This document shows positions 43,350 through 52,500 of a stretch of 64,000 nucleotides of DNA, piece by piece. A model generated the notes under the pieces. It was not told where the DNA came from, did no database searches, and was given only the letters and a program-made list of their open reading frames with translations. The translations under genes and the position numbers were made by a program. Within the stretch, counting starts at the first letter, position 1. Each line of letters opens with the position of its first letter. Origin of the DNA: Roseibium porphyridii (GTDB lineage Bacteria; Pseudomonadota; Alphaproteobacteria; Rhizobiales; Stappiaceae); contig NZ_CP120863.1 of NCBI RefSeq assembly GCF_026191725.2, positions 1,654,001 to 1,718,000 on the forward strand. The letters run 5' to 3'.

Positions 43350-44262
43350 CGGCAGCAACATGTGACTGAAAGGACGGATCCTGCATCAGTGTCCGGCAAC
43401 GTTCGAACCGGCCGGTGGCGTAGGCCCAGAAGTCTTCGGCCGGGTTTTCGTCGGCAAGCTGAATAAGCCCCCACAGGGTCCAGAGCAAATCGCACATAGC
43501 CTTGTAGATCACAACCCGGCCAGTCTCCGCGGCTGTCGGTTTGCGGCCAAAATAGGCTTCGAGCATTTCCGCATCTTGCGCCGCATTCATTCCAGCCTCA
43601 ACCGAGAGATCTCCGAGATCCCACAAAGGATCGTTCATGCCGGAATACTCCCAATCGACGATCCACATCCTCTCGCCGTCATCCAGGAAATTTTCGCAAA
43701 GAGGATCGCAATGGCAAGGTGCCAGGGGCAGGTTTGCCGCAGCCAGAACCTCACCAATGGGCATTGCGATCACTACCACGTCCTCATACCCGTCCGGCAG
43801 GGTGACATCCTTGGTCGATAAAACCTTGAGGTAATCGTCAATCATGGAAAAAAGCTCGAAGCGGAACCGGAATGTTTCGCCCGATGCATGCAGTCTGGCG
43901 AGAGCGGCCCCGGCCCGGCCCGGCGATCCGGCACGCGACTTGAAGAGATTGGGGGTCATGGTTTCGATCCCGTCGATCATGCGCGTGATCATCACGCCGG
44001 ATGCGGCGTCGGCGTAAAGGACATCGGCGGAAACACCGGCCTGGGCTGCAGCGATTGCATTGTGCTTCTCGACGCTCCGATCGATGTATTCTTCGGTGTT
44101 TTCGCCCGGAATACGGACGACAACCGACTGATCGTCGAGGTCGACGCGGTGCACGAGATTGGTCAATCCGCCGAGGCGGGTTATCTGCTTTGCCGAGACA
44201 ATGTCTGCAAATTGCGGCGCGGAGCGCAGTGCCGTGAGCACCTTTTCAGCGTGTTCCGTCAT
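43336..44262 (-). CDS. Choline-kinase/APH-fold phosphotransferase (copy 2)
   Basis: This 308-residue paralogue of the kinase at 37441-38316 has the catalytic motif APCHCDPLCENFL (HxD with the Asn metal ligand kept, Asn of HND changed to Cys) and WIVDWEYSGMNDPLWDLGDL, close to choline and ethanolamine kinases. It follows the second dehydrogenase by 11 bases, mirroring the kinase-dehydrogenase pairing of copy 1 but in the opposite order. The altered catalytic loop suggests a different substrate rather than loss of activity. Confidence 0.85.
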   Translation of the reverse strand: MTEHAEKVLTALRSAPQFADIVSAKQITRLGGLTNLVHRVDLDDQSVVVRIPGENTEEYIDRSVEKHNAIAAAQAGVSADVLYADAASGVMITRMIDGIETMTPNLFKSRAGSPGRAGAALARLHASGETFRFRFELFSMIDDYLKVLSTKDVTLPDGYEDVVVIAMPIGEVLAAANLPLAPCHCDPLCENFLDDGERMWIVDWEYSGMNDPLWDLGDLSVEAGMNAAQDAEMLEAYFGRKPTAAETGRVVIYKAMCDLLWTLWGLIQLADENPAEDFWAYATGRFERCRTLMQDPSFQSHVAAVRAG

Positions 44263-44273
44263 GTTCCCCCCGT

Positions 44274-46691
44274 TTATCCCTTGAGTGCGCTGTTTTCAGG
44301 ATCGTAAAGTGGACTGGTGGCCTGTGTGACCGGGTGACGTTCCCCAAAGACTTCCAGACTGAAATCAGTGCGGTTCCAGTGCGCCTTGTCCAGATATCCG
44401 CGCACAATTGTCCGTCCGACAGTATACCCATAGCCAACCGAGGTCGCGGACGAGACCACCTGGTCTCCAAGCAGGACGGTTTCTCCTCCTGTCAGTGGCA
44501 GATGGTCCTTCGTGACGAACGTGCAAAGCTTGCGTTCGATACCCTTGTTCTTTTGCCTCTCCAGGACCGAACGCCCAAGGAAATCACCTTTCGATTTGAG
44601 GTGAACCCTGAAGCCGAGGCCAGCCTCGATGGGGGTATAGTCCGGTGTGACATCGCCGGACCAATAAACATAGCCCTTTTCCATTCTGAGGCTCTCGATC
44701 GCCCTGTACCCGACATTCGTTATGCCGTGGGCTTTACCAGCCGCCCAGAGCGTGTCGTAGACATGGGTGGCAAATTCGGTCGGAATATGCAGTTCATAGC
44801 CGCGCTCACCGACATAGCCGATACGGGCTGCCCGAAGCGGAGCCGCGCCGACGACGATTTCCTTCATCGTGGAGAAAGGGATCGCCTGATTGGAGACATC
44901 GCTTTCGGAGGCAGTCGCCAAAACGTCACGTGAGCGCGGCCCGACAATGTTGATGACCGCATATCCGCTCGTCACCTCGATGATGTGTACTGAAGCGTTT
45001 TCAGGCAGATTGCGTTTGATCCAGTCGCTGTCGTGAACGCCGAAACCGGATCCGGTCACCAGATAGAACCGATCCTGATCCAGCCGAATGATCGTTACAT
45101 CCGCCTCAACGCCCCCACGATCATTGCAAAGCTGGGTATAGATGACCGAGCCGACAGGCTTGTCCATGTTGGAAACAGCCAGCCGTTGCAAGACTGCGAG
45201 AGCGTCCGCACCGACAATCTCGAACTTGGAAAAGCTCGACTGGTCAATCAACGCGACCCGCTCCCGGACGACCTTGTGTTCTTCGGCTGCGTATTTTTTC
45301 CAGCCAGGATCCAGGAAGTCCAACTGGTCAACCGGTGCCACGCCTTCAGGGGCGAACCAGAGCGGTCGTTCCCAGCCGTTCTTTGAGCCATAGACCGCGC
45401 CCTGGTCCTTGAGCGTCTGGTAAAGCGGTGACAATCGCAATTGACGAGCGCTCTCGTGTTCCTGGCCCGGATATCTCTTCTTGTAGTGGTGGGCATAGTG
45501 TTCAACCGCGCGCGGATACATGAAAGTGCGAGTTCCGTGGTGTGGCCCGAAACGGCGCACATCAAGCGGCCATAGGTCGAGAGAAGATTGCCCCTCGACA
45601 ACCCATTCGGCAATCATTTCACCGGCTCCGCCGCCTGCGGCGATGCCGTAGAGAAATCCGGTTGCCATCATCAGATTGTTGAAGCCGGGCTGCCAGCCCA
45701 TGACAAAATCACCATCGGCGGAATAGGGGATCGGCCCGTTGATGACCTGGCGGATGCCGACCTCGTTGACGACCGGCGTGACCTGGCTGGCCAGATCCGC
45801 AAGCGGCAGAAAGCGATCCAGGTTTTCCGGCAGCAACTGACGTACGAAAGCACCTGGAATGCCCCGGTCTCCAAAAGGAAGCGTATCCTCTTCATAGCCA
45901 CCGATGACCAGCCGACCGGCCACATCCGGCTTGTAATAGACCAGGCGCTCCGGATCACGCAGCGTCGGGAAATGGCCAACTTCGGTGCCGGTCGGCTCGG
46001 TGACGATATACTGGTGTTCGACCGCGCAAGCGGGAACGCGAATGCCGAGTTTCGAGCCGAGTTCCCGGCTCCACATGCCGGCTGCAAGGATGATTGTCTG
46101 GGCTTCGAACGTGCCTTCACTTGTCTCGACATTCGTGATCCGGCCATTCGAGACAGCAAAGTCGAGCACCTCGACCCCTTGGCGGATTTCAGCGCCCTGG
46201 CGGCGGGCTGCACCCGCGACAGCCTGACAAAGCGAAGCCGGGTCGACATAGCCATCAGAGGGAATGAAAGCAGCACCCTCGAGACCGCGCGCCTCAATCA
46301 GTGGGAACAGATCCTTTGCCTCGTCAGGAGTTATGATCTGCATTTCCAGCTCAAAGCTGCGCGCCATGGTGGCCAGACGCTTTGCTTCCAGAAGACGTTC
46401 CCTTGTCGCGGCAAGCCTGAGCGAACCGGTTTTTTTCCAGTCGAACTGCATGCCTTCTTCGTTTTGAAGCCGGTCATACATTTCAACCGACTTTTTAAGC
46501 ATACGCGTGGTATTGCGCGATGAGCGCAGCTGCCCGACCAGTCCGGCAGCGTGCCATGTCGCTCCCTCCGTCAAGCCTGCACGTTCCAGGAGAATCACAT
46601 TCTTTTCGCCCATCCGGGTCAGATGATATGCGATCGAGCATCCGATAATGCCGCCGCCGATGATCAGGTGTTTGGCCGAATGTTGGGTCAA
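44274..46691 (-). CDS. FAD-dependent dimethylglycine/sarcosine dehydrogenase-like protein with GcvT domain (copy 2)
   Basis: This roughly 805-residue protein has the same architecture as the copy at 35000-37432: FAD motif IIGGGIIGCSIAYHL, covalent-FAD-type His47 in ATWHAAGLVG, and a C-terminal GcvT folate domain (about 425-800). No ATG fits the N-terminus. I chose the TTG at 46691 (MTQHSAKHLIIGGG); the frame is open to another TTG at 46733. The two copies are clearly homologous along the full length but differ at many positions, so they probably demethylate successive or related substrates. Divergent from the DeoR regulator. Confidence 0.86.
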   Translation of the reverse strand: MTQHSAKHLIIGGGIIGCSIAYHLTRMGEKNVILLERAGLTEGATWHAAGLVGQLRSSRNTTRMLKKSVEMYDRLQNEEGMQFDWKKTGSLRLAATRERLLEAKRLATMARSFELEMQIITPDEAKDLFPLIEARGLEGAAFIPSDGYVDPASLCQAVAGAARRQGAEIRQGVEVLDFAVSNGRITNVETSEGTFEAQTIILAAGMWSRELGSKLGIRVPACAVEHQYIVTEPTGTEVGHFPTLRDPERLVYYKPDVAGRLVIGGYEEDTLPFGDRGIPGAFVRQLLPENLDRFLPLADLASQVTPVVNEVGIRQVINGPIPYSADGDFVMGWQPGFNNLMMATGFLYGIAAGGGAGEMIAEWVVEGQSSLDLWPLDVRRFGPHHGTRTFMYPRAVEHYAHHYKKRYPGQEHESARQLRLSPLYQTLKDQGAVYGSKNGWERPLWFAPEGVAPVDQLDFLDPGWKKYAAEEHKVVRERVALIDQSSFSKFEIVGADALAVLQRLAVSNMDKPVGSVIYTQLCNDRGGVEADVTIIRLDQDRFYLVTGSGFGVHDSDWIKRNLPENASVHIIEVTSGYAVINIVGPRSRDVLATASESDVSNQAIPFSTMKEIVVGAAPLRAARIGYVGERGYELHIPTEFATHVYDTLWAAGKAHGITNVGYRAIESLRMEKGYVYWSGDVTPDYTPIEAGLGFRVHLKSKGDFLGRSVLERQKNKGIERKLCTFVTKDHLPLTGGETVLLGDQVVSSATSVGYGYTVGRTIVRGYLDKAHWNRTDFSLEVFGERHPVTQATSPLYDPENSALKG

Positions 46692-46722
46692 TTTGCAGAT
46701 CCAAATGCTGAGGGACAGCTCA

Positions 46723-46776
46723 AATCCTAACAAAAATCAACACCACCACAATAGAGTTGTTGAAATTTGTTGAATT
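46723..46776. promoter_or_regulatory. Two candidate DeoR operators in the dehydrogenase-2/deoR divergent promoter
   Basis: Plus strand 46758-46776 reads TGTTGAAATTTGTTGAATT. Minus strand 46742-46723 reads TGTTGATTTTTGTTAGGATT. Both fit TGTTG-N3-TTTGTT with units one helical turn apart, and match the site in front of the betaine-type binding protein. Tandem short direct repeats are usual for DeoR-family operators. Control of both the dehydrogenase and the regulator gene is inferred. Confidence 0.6.
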
Positions 46777-46828
46777 CCAAGTGCAAAATAGACTTATTCG
46801 ACCAGAAACTTTGGTGTAAACAGGCTTC

Positions 46829-47584
46829 ATGTCGAAATACGAAACAACGCTCTTACAGACCGTGGACATGCGTGGCACCGTCAGTGTGCAAGAGCTGTCG
46901 CGTCTCCTCGGAGTTTCGGACCAGACCATCCGCCGGGTCTCGCGCCCCCTGGTTGACCGGGGCGCACTGCAGAAGGTGCACGGCGCGCTGGTTTCGACCA
47001 AGTCGGCGGCGGATCTGCCATATCTGGCCCGGATGAACCTCAACCGTGAAGCCAAGGTGACGATTGCCGAAGAGGTCGTGAAAATCATCCAGGATGGCGA
47101 CAGTATCGCAATCGATACCGGATCAACCTCCGGTTTCGTTGCACAGGCACTGCGAAACCGGCGCGAACTCACTGTTGTTACCAATTCGGCCTATGTGGCA
47201 AGCACGCTTGCGATGATCCCGGGCAACAATGTCTCCATGGCGGGAACGCAATTGCGGGACCATGACGGTGCATCTTTCGACCGGTCAGCGTTTGACGTCA
47301 TTGAGCGGATGCAGGTGGACTACGTTCTGCTGTCGGCCTCGCTGGTCGACGCCCGGAAGGGCTTTCTCGTCCACGAGCAATGCGAGGTCGACATTGCAAG
47401 CGCAATGCTGGCAAATGCGGCGCGTGCGATCATGGCGGTCGATCACTCCAAATTTGAGCCACAAATGCGCAAGCCGGCGCTCCGTCAGCCAACATTGAAA
47501 CCCGGCGACTATCTCGTGACCGACAGAGCACCATCTGCGGATTTTGCCGACTTGTTCGCGGATCTGGACATTCGGTTCCCCTGA
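46829..47584 (+). CDS. DeoR-family transcriptional regulator
   Basis: This 251-residue protein has an N-terminal helix-turn-helix (VSVQELSRLLGVSDQTIRRV) followed by GALQKVHGALVS, and a C-terminal DeoR sensor domain (about 75-235; DSIAIDTGSTSGFVAQAL is the phosphate-binding loop region). DeoR-family sensors usually bind phosphorylated sugars or alcohols. This fits a pathway with two kinases and a phosphatase, and suggests the inducer is the phosphorylated substrate. Confidence 0.9.
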   Translation: MSKYETTLLQTVDMRGTVSVQELSRLLGVSDQTIRRVSRPLVDRGALQKVHGALVSTKSAADLPYLARMNLNREAKVTIAEEVVKIIQDGDSIAIDTGSTSGFVAQALRNRRELTVVTNSAYVASTLAMIPGNNVSMAGTQLRDHDGASFDRSAFDVIERMQVDYVLLSASLVDARKGFLVHEQCEVDIASAMLANAARAIMAVDHSKFEPQMRKPALRQPTLKPGDYLVTDRAPSADFADLFADLDIRFP

Positions 47585-48120
47585 CGACCGGCCACCCTTC
47601 ACCTGCCTGCCCGCCTTTTACCTACTGTCAGATGTCGTAGATCGCCGATGCGGTCTCAGTTTCCAACAATCAGCTGAGGCTGCGATTGGCTTCTGCTTCG
47701 CTGCAGGAACCGCGACGCCTCTGTTGGAGCAATAGTTGTTTCACCTGTTTTCGCTGTAGTCCTTCAAAATCCGCGAGAAAGCCAGGCGGAGGTATTGGAT
47801 CGGACCATGGCGTGCGCCACTTCAAAGCGCAAACTTCAGGAACCAGTTCCTGTCGCCAGTCGAACTTGAATGGAAACAGAAGGTGAAAGCTGAGCGACCC
47901 TAGAAACACTGGGCTCATCATTGGCAAAGACAAACTACAAACAAACCAGACTTGCCGAGATTGACAAAAATTCAAATTAACTGCCGCTCTATGATCATTG
48001 TTGTGACCATTTAATACCCCAGCAACATCTAATTGAGGCCGTAAAGTCTGCGCACCTTATGCGGGTGTCTCACCGAGATGTCACCTCGTGGGACGAGAAC
48101 TAGATAGATGGAGATTACCC
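47585..48120. other. Intergenic region without recognisable gene
   Basis: The 536 bases between the DeoR gene and the EF-hand protein hold only short frames on both strands with no family resemblance. The last 60 bases contain the ribosome site (GGAGAT) of the EF-hand gene. No clear terminator after deoR. Confidence 0.5.
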
Positions 48121-48351
48121 ATGAAAAAGTCTATGTCCGCAGTACTTGCATTTGGTGCCCTGTTCGTGTCTTCAGCCGCATTTGCGCAAGCCGTTGATTT
48201 TGCGACGCTGGATGCAAACCAGGATGGCTTTGTGACGTATGAAGAGATTCAGGCTGCAGGTGCTACACTTGCGGAAGAAACCTACAAAGCAGCCGATGGG
48301 AACCAGGACGGCATGTTGGATGAAGCTGAATTCTCAGCGATCCCGCAATAA
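48121..48351 (+). CDS. Small exported EF-hand protein
   Basis: This 76-residue protein has a signal peptide (MKKSMSAVLAFGALFVSSAAFA, then QAVDF) and two EF-hand loops: DANQDGFVTYEE and DGNQDGMLDEAE. Each has acidic residues at positions 1, 3, 5 and 12, so calcium binding is likely. The ATG at 48121 has GGAGAT upstream; the in-frame earlier start at 48088 would spoil the signal peptide. Such calmodulin-like periplasmic proteins are common in alphaproteobacteria, and their role is unknown. A strong terminator lies 160 bases downstream. Confidence 0.85.
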   Translation: MKKSMSAVLAFGALFVSSAAFAQAVDFATLDANQDGFVTYEEIQAAGATLAEETYKAADGNQDGMLDEAEFSAIPQ

Positions 48352-48362
48352 GCCGTAAAATT

Positions 48363-48423
48363 GGCAAAGGGGACCGGGATATTCTGGTCAGGCCTCCCAA
48401 CCTGGTGCCGGTTTCCCTTTGCC
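48363..48423 (+). other. Long-stem RNA structure after EF-hand gene
   Basis: GGCAAAGGGGACCGG (48363-48377) can pair with CCGGTTTCCCTTTGCC (48408-48423), with one bulge or mismatch. The 30-base interior contains a further short pairing (AGG/CCT). It begins 11 bases after the EF-hand stop and is not followed by T residues. It may be a structured 3' UTR or the 5' part of a small RNA ending at the terminator near 48548. Confidence 0.45.
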
Positions 48424-48512
48424 ACTGGTTCAATCAGGTGCAAGCTGCCAGCTGGCTGTTCGAAGAGTTTCCCTGCAGCAGCGAAAATATTCTGGCACAA
48501 GAGCCTGATTGT

Positions 48513-48550
48513 GAAACGCTGATGCCCAAAGGCATCAGCGTTTCTTTTGC
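48513..48550 (+). terminator. Strong rho-independent terminator
   Basis: GAAACGCTGATGCC (48513-48526) and GGCATCAGCGTTTC (48531-48544) form a perfect 14-base stem with a CAAA loop, followed by TTTTGC. It would end the EF-hand transcript or a small RNA encoded between 48352 and 48512. Confidence 0.85.
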
Positions 48551-48556
48551 TCGATC

Positions 48557-48769
48557 ATGAGGTGTCGATCGTCGCTTCCTAATAGCGGCATGGTTGTGAT
48601 GCTAATTGCGAAACTGCTCATGCCTTCAGAAACGGGTCTGACCCGATTGCGAATTTTGTGTGCACTTCCGGTGAAAGAGGAGTGCCCAGATGACGAAGAA
48701 ACGATTTTCTGGCTTTCACAGCAGCTTGCCGCTCTCGTAGGGATTATTCACCTGGTGCGGCACCGTTAA
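48557..48769 (+). CDS. Doubtful small hypothetical protein
   Basis: This 70-codon frame starts just after the strong terminator. It has a hydrophobic stretch (GMVVMLIAKLLM) and a C-terminal amphipathic segment (FWLSQQLAALVGIIHLVRHR). No family recognised and no ribosome site seen. Between its end and the next frame (48770-48920) nothing was recognised. Confidence 0.2.
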   Translation: MRCRSSLPNSGMVVMLIAKLLMPSETGLTRLRILCALPVKEECPDDEETIFWLSQQLAALVGIIHLVRHR

Positions 48770-48920
48770 AATACTGCGCTGCCTGTTTTCCTATCCCCTT
48801 TACTTGGGATGTCTCCAGTAGTGTTATTTTGCCACCTTGGCGAAATGCTCAATCGACTTAAATCCAAGATCAACAAAATAGCACCTGACTTGCAATTCTG
48901 AGGTTACGAGCGGCAACGTT

Positions 48921-49208
48921 TTGGCTGCAGTGGCCGGTGTCGGCGGGTTCATTGCCTTTTATGACGGATTGCAATTGCTTACGGACATGCCGGGGCAGAG
49001 CTTCTGGCTGAGCATGGAAGCGGCCTTCATCCGCTTCCCCGATGTTCTGGTGTCCACCGGCCTGGCAGCCATCTTCCTTCTCACGATTCTCCTAGGACAG
49101 TTTTTCGACGACCGCAGACGAAGGCCCCTGAAAAGGTGGATCGATCGAATAGCGTCCACAATCGGGCTCGGGCTCGTGGTTGCCGCTCTCTATTACGGGG
49201 CCAGCTAG
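48921..49208 (+). CDS. Possible small membrane protein
   Basis: The 95-codon frame from a TTG encodes three hydrophobic stretches (AAVAGVGGFIAFYDG, VSTGLAAIFLLTILLGQFF, and IGLGLVVAALYYGAS), with a basic loop FDDRRRRPLKRW between the second and third. The pattern looks protein-like, but there is no ATG, the only GAGG is far upstream, and no family was recognised. It could be the C-terminal remnant of a larger membrane protein. Confidence 0.35.
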   Translation: MAAVAGVGGFIAFYDGLQLLTDMPGQSFWLSMEAAFIRFPDVLVSTGLAAIFLLTILLGQFFDDRRRRPLKRWIDRIASTIGLGLVVAALYYGAS

Positions 49209-49505
49209 ATCACTTTCGCGGCAGTCAGCTTTGTTTCCGCGTCCGCACTATTGCGGCTTTGCAGAACCAGTCCGGTGTTTTTGGATCCCGCGATCCGAAA
49301 TATGCAATTAATTCAGATAGTTGCCTGAAAGTGCTTGTTAGCTTGCCGCTTTTCTAACCTTATTTGGTGGTTGCGCTCAAAATTGAACTCGCGCATTTAC
49401 CTTTAATAAAGTTAATGAAACGTGGGCTATTTATAAGGGTAAAAAAACTGTAAATGGTGGGAGTAAGACTCTAGTTAAAACCACCAATGTGCAGAGTGCG
49501 CAGTA
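49209..49505. promoter_or_regulatory. AT-rich leader/promoter region of the giant secreted protein gene
   Basis: No gene here. The last 120 bases are AT-rich, with TATTTATAAG around 49428-49437 as a possible -10 region. An inverted repeat, GGTGG/CCACC (about 49455-49485), lies in the putative leader. The ribosome site of the giant gene is weak. Assignments are by eye. Confidence 0.3.
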
Positions 49506-52500
49506 ATGAATGAGATCGTGCAGATCGCCCAAGCCAACGTCTCCAACAACGCGAACGACGAGCCAGTAGGTGGGCCTCTGGTTATTGCACATCCTGACGC
49601 GCAGCAGAGCATCGTCACGCTTCTTGCGTCCGGCCAGCTGGTTGATTTCAGGCAGATCCTGAGCGAGGACATTTCCTTCATCAGGATCGGCAGCGACCTG
49701 CAGATGATTTTTCCTGATGGCGGAATGGTCATCATCCAGAGTTTCTTCGAAGGTGACGCCAATTCGCAAATCGCCCTGGTGGGAGAAGGCGAGACGCTCT
49801 CTATCGATGAATTCACGGCGCTCGCCAATCTTCAGTTTGCCGACGAGATTCAGACTGCAGCGGGCGAAACAACCAATCTTGCAACGGCTTTGGGTGGCCC
49901 GCAGGGAAGCGGCCAGACCTTTGAAGACGTCTCGATTGGGGACCTCGGCGACGGCTTGGGCTTTGGCGACCTTTTGACGGGCGAAGCGCCAGGCGGCGAT
50001 GGCGCGGGTACGGACGACCTCTTATCCGGCGAAGGGCCGGAAAGCGATGGCAGCAGCGCGGACGAGACACCGGATTTGCCGAATTCGGCCCCTGTTATTG
50101 GCGGTGCGGTTGAAGTCTCGCTCGACGAGGCCAATCTGACCGACGGAACGGATCCCAATGGGGCCGGTAATCTTCCCCTGACGGCCACCGGCGATTTGGG
50201 TCTCAGTTTCGGCCAGAACGCCGGAACGATCAACGAGATCAGTCTCTTATTTGATCAGGATAACCTCCCGGCAGATCTGACGTCTGACGGCGTGCCCTTG
50301 GAACTGACCTTCTCGCAAAACGTAGCTTCTCCTGGCGGTGAGTTCTTGACCGCGACAAAGACTGACGGTTCGGGTGAAATTGTTTTCACTGTCGAGCTCA
50401 TCATCACCGGCGATGTTCAGGATTTCGGCGGAGCGTACGAAATCATCCTTTATGAAAACCTGGATCATGACGGTGCGAACCAGGGTACTAGTCTGCCTCT
50501 GCTATTCGGCTTCACCGCCACCGATTTCAATGGCGATTCCGCAAGCTCCACACTGACGGTGACTGTGGACGACGATACGCCTGTGATCGCGGGTGATATC
50601 CTTGGAATGGTGAGCGAGGAGGCTGACGCGGATACGGACGCGTTTACCCCTGCAACGGCGACCGGTTCGCTTGGTATCAACTGGGGAGCGGACAGTTGGG
50701 ACGAAGGCCAGGGTACAGTCTCCGATGGCATTGACCGTCAGGTCGCCCTCAACGTCACCGGCGGTGTTGCGGTGGTTACGACCGGCGGCACAGCTTTGAC
50801 GTCCAACGGGGAAGCGGTTCTTGTTGTTATCAACGGCACGAATACGGACGGTTCGGTCACATCCATCGAGGGCCGCACCGCCGGTGACCGTCTTGTGTTC
50901 AGCCTGAGCCTTGATGATGGCTCTTCGGCTTCTGACGAAGGCAACTACAGCTTCACCCTGCATGACAATGTGGACCACCTTGATCAGACCGGCTCTGGCG
51001 GTGAGGACGAAAGCGACGCTCTGACACTCAGCGCCGACTTCACCGCAACTGACAGCGACGGCGACAGCATGACCGGCAGTTTCGCCGTCGTCATCAACGA
51101 CGATGTGCCTGATCCGCAGCTCGTACTTCTGGACTCGACCCCGACGCGTCGTGACCCTAGCCCCGGTACTGTTCGCGTCGATGAGACGTCCGACGGTGAG
51201 CAGCACAGCGACAATGTGTTCGATGAGACCACAGGGGAATACGATCAGGATGTGATCGATCTTTTCGCCAGCGTGCTCACCAGTGCTGGTGGTGTTGGCT
51301 CCGACGACGACCTTCTTCCATTCGGTCCCATCTATGCACGGGACACCGTGATTGATGTGGACGCGTCGCTCGATGCCGGTGCCGACGCACCTATCCAGGA
51401 TCAGGCGCTTGAATTGGTGCTGGTGGATGCCGCAGGTGCCGATTCAACGGGTCCGGTTTCGTCCGGCCTCTACACAACGGGTGAAGCAGACACTGGCCCA
51501 GGAGAGGAGATCTTCCTCTTTGTGGAAGGCAATCTGATCGTTGGCCGGTATGATGCAATTGGCGCGACTGCGGACGCTAACGACCCGGCCGCTTTTGCCA
51601 TAGCCATTGAAGATGATGGCAGCATCAGCATTGCCCAGTATGTGTCGCTTTGGCACGACGATCCCGACAGCTCTGATGAAGACATCGCGATTGGCAACGA
51701 CAGCACGGTTAATCCAGGTTCGGTTTGGGCTCAGCTCACGGTAACCGACGCTGACGGTGATACCGTTTCAACACGCGAGGACATCAGCGACCGGCTTACC
51801 TTCGACGATGACGGGCCCGATCCCATTGAACCCAACCCCTTCGATCCTGTTGAAGTTAATGAAGCAGATAGTCTGGAGACCATAGTCAGCGGGCAGCTCC
51901 AGTTTGATCCGGGTGCCGATGGCGCAGTCGTAACCAACGCCGCAGTGTTCTCCGATGATGATGGCTTCGTCATCCGCGACAACATTTTTCTTTCCAGCTT
52001 TCCGTTGATTGAAGACACTGACTATTTAACGGTCGGCGGCGAACGGGTAACCACCGACGTAAGTACGAACACTGCCACCGGGGTGATAACAATCTTCGGT
52101 AAGACGGAGACCTCACTGGAAAACGTCTTTGAGGTCGTGGTTCGGTCGGACGGTAGTTATGATTTCACGCAACTGGCGGCTTTCGACCACCCCGATCCGG
52201 GGACAGGCGACAATGATCCCATTGATCTGTACTTGGACTTCACCGTCACCGATGGCGACGGAGATGTTGAAGGAGATCTGACGGATCCGTTAGGGAGCGA
52301 ATTTTATGAGATCATCCGCATCACCGACGATGGCCCGGAGCTGACAGACGTTGCGGTGACGGCGACGGTGGACGAGGCGGGTGCACCCGTCATATTCGAC
52401 GACCCCGCGGTGACCAGCGCCGACGGTTTCGGGGCGTCCGTCGCCGTTTTTGAGAACTTTCTGTTGGTAGGGTCGCCGCGCGATGAGCGCAATGGTAGAG

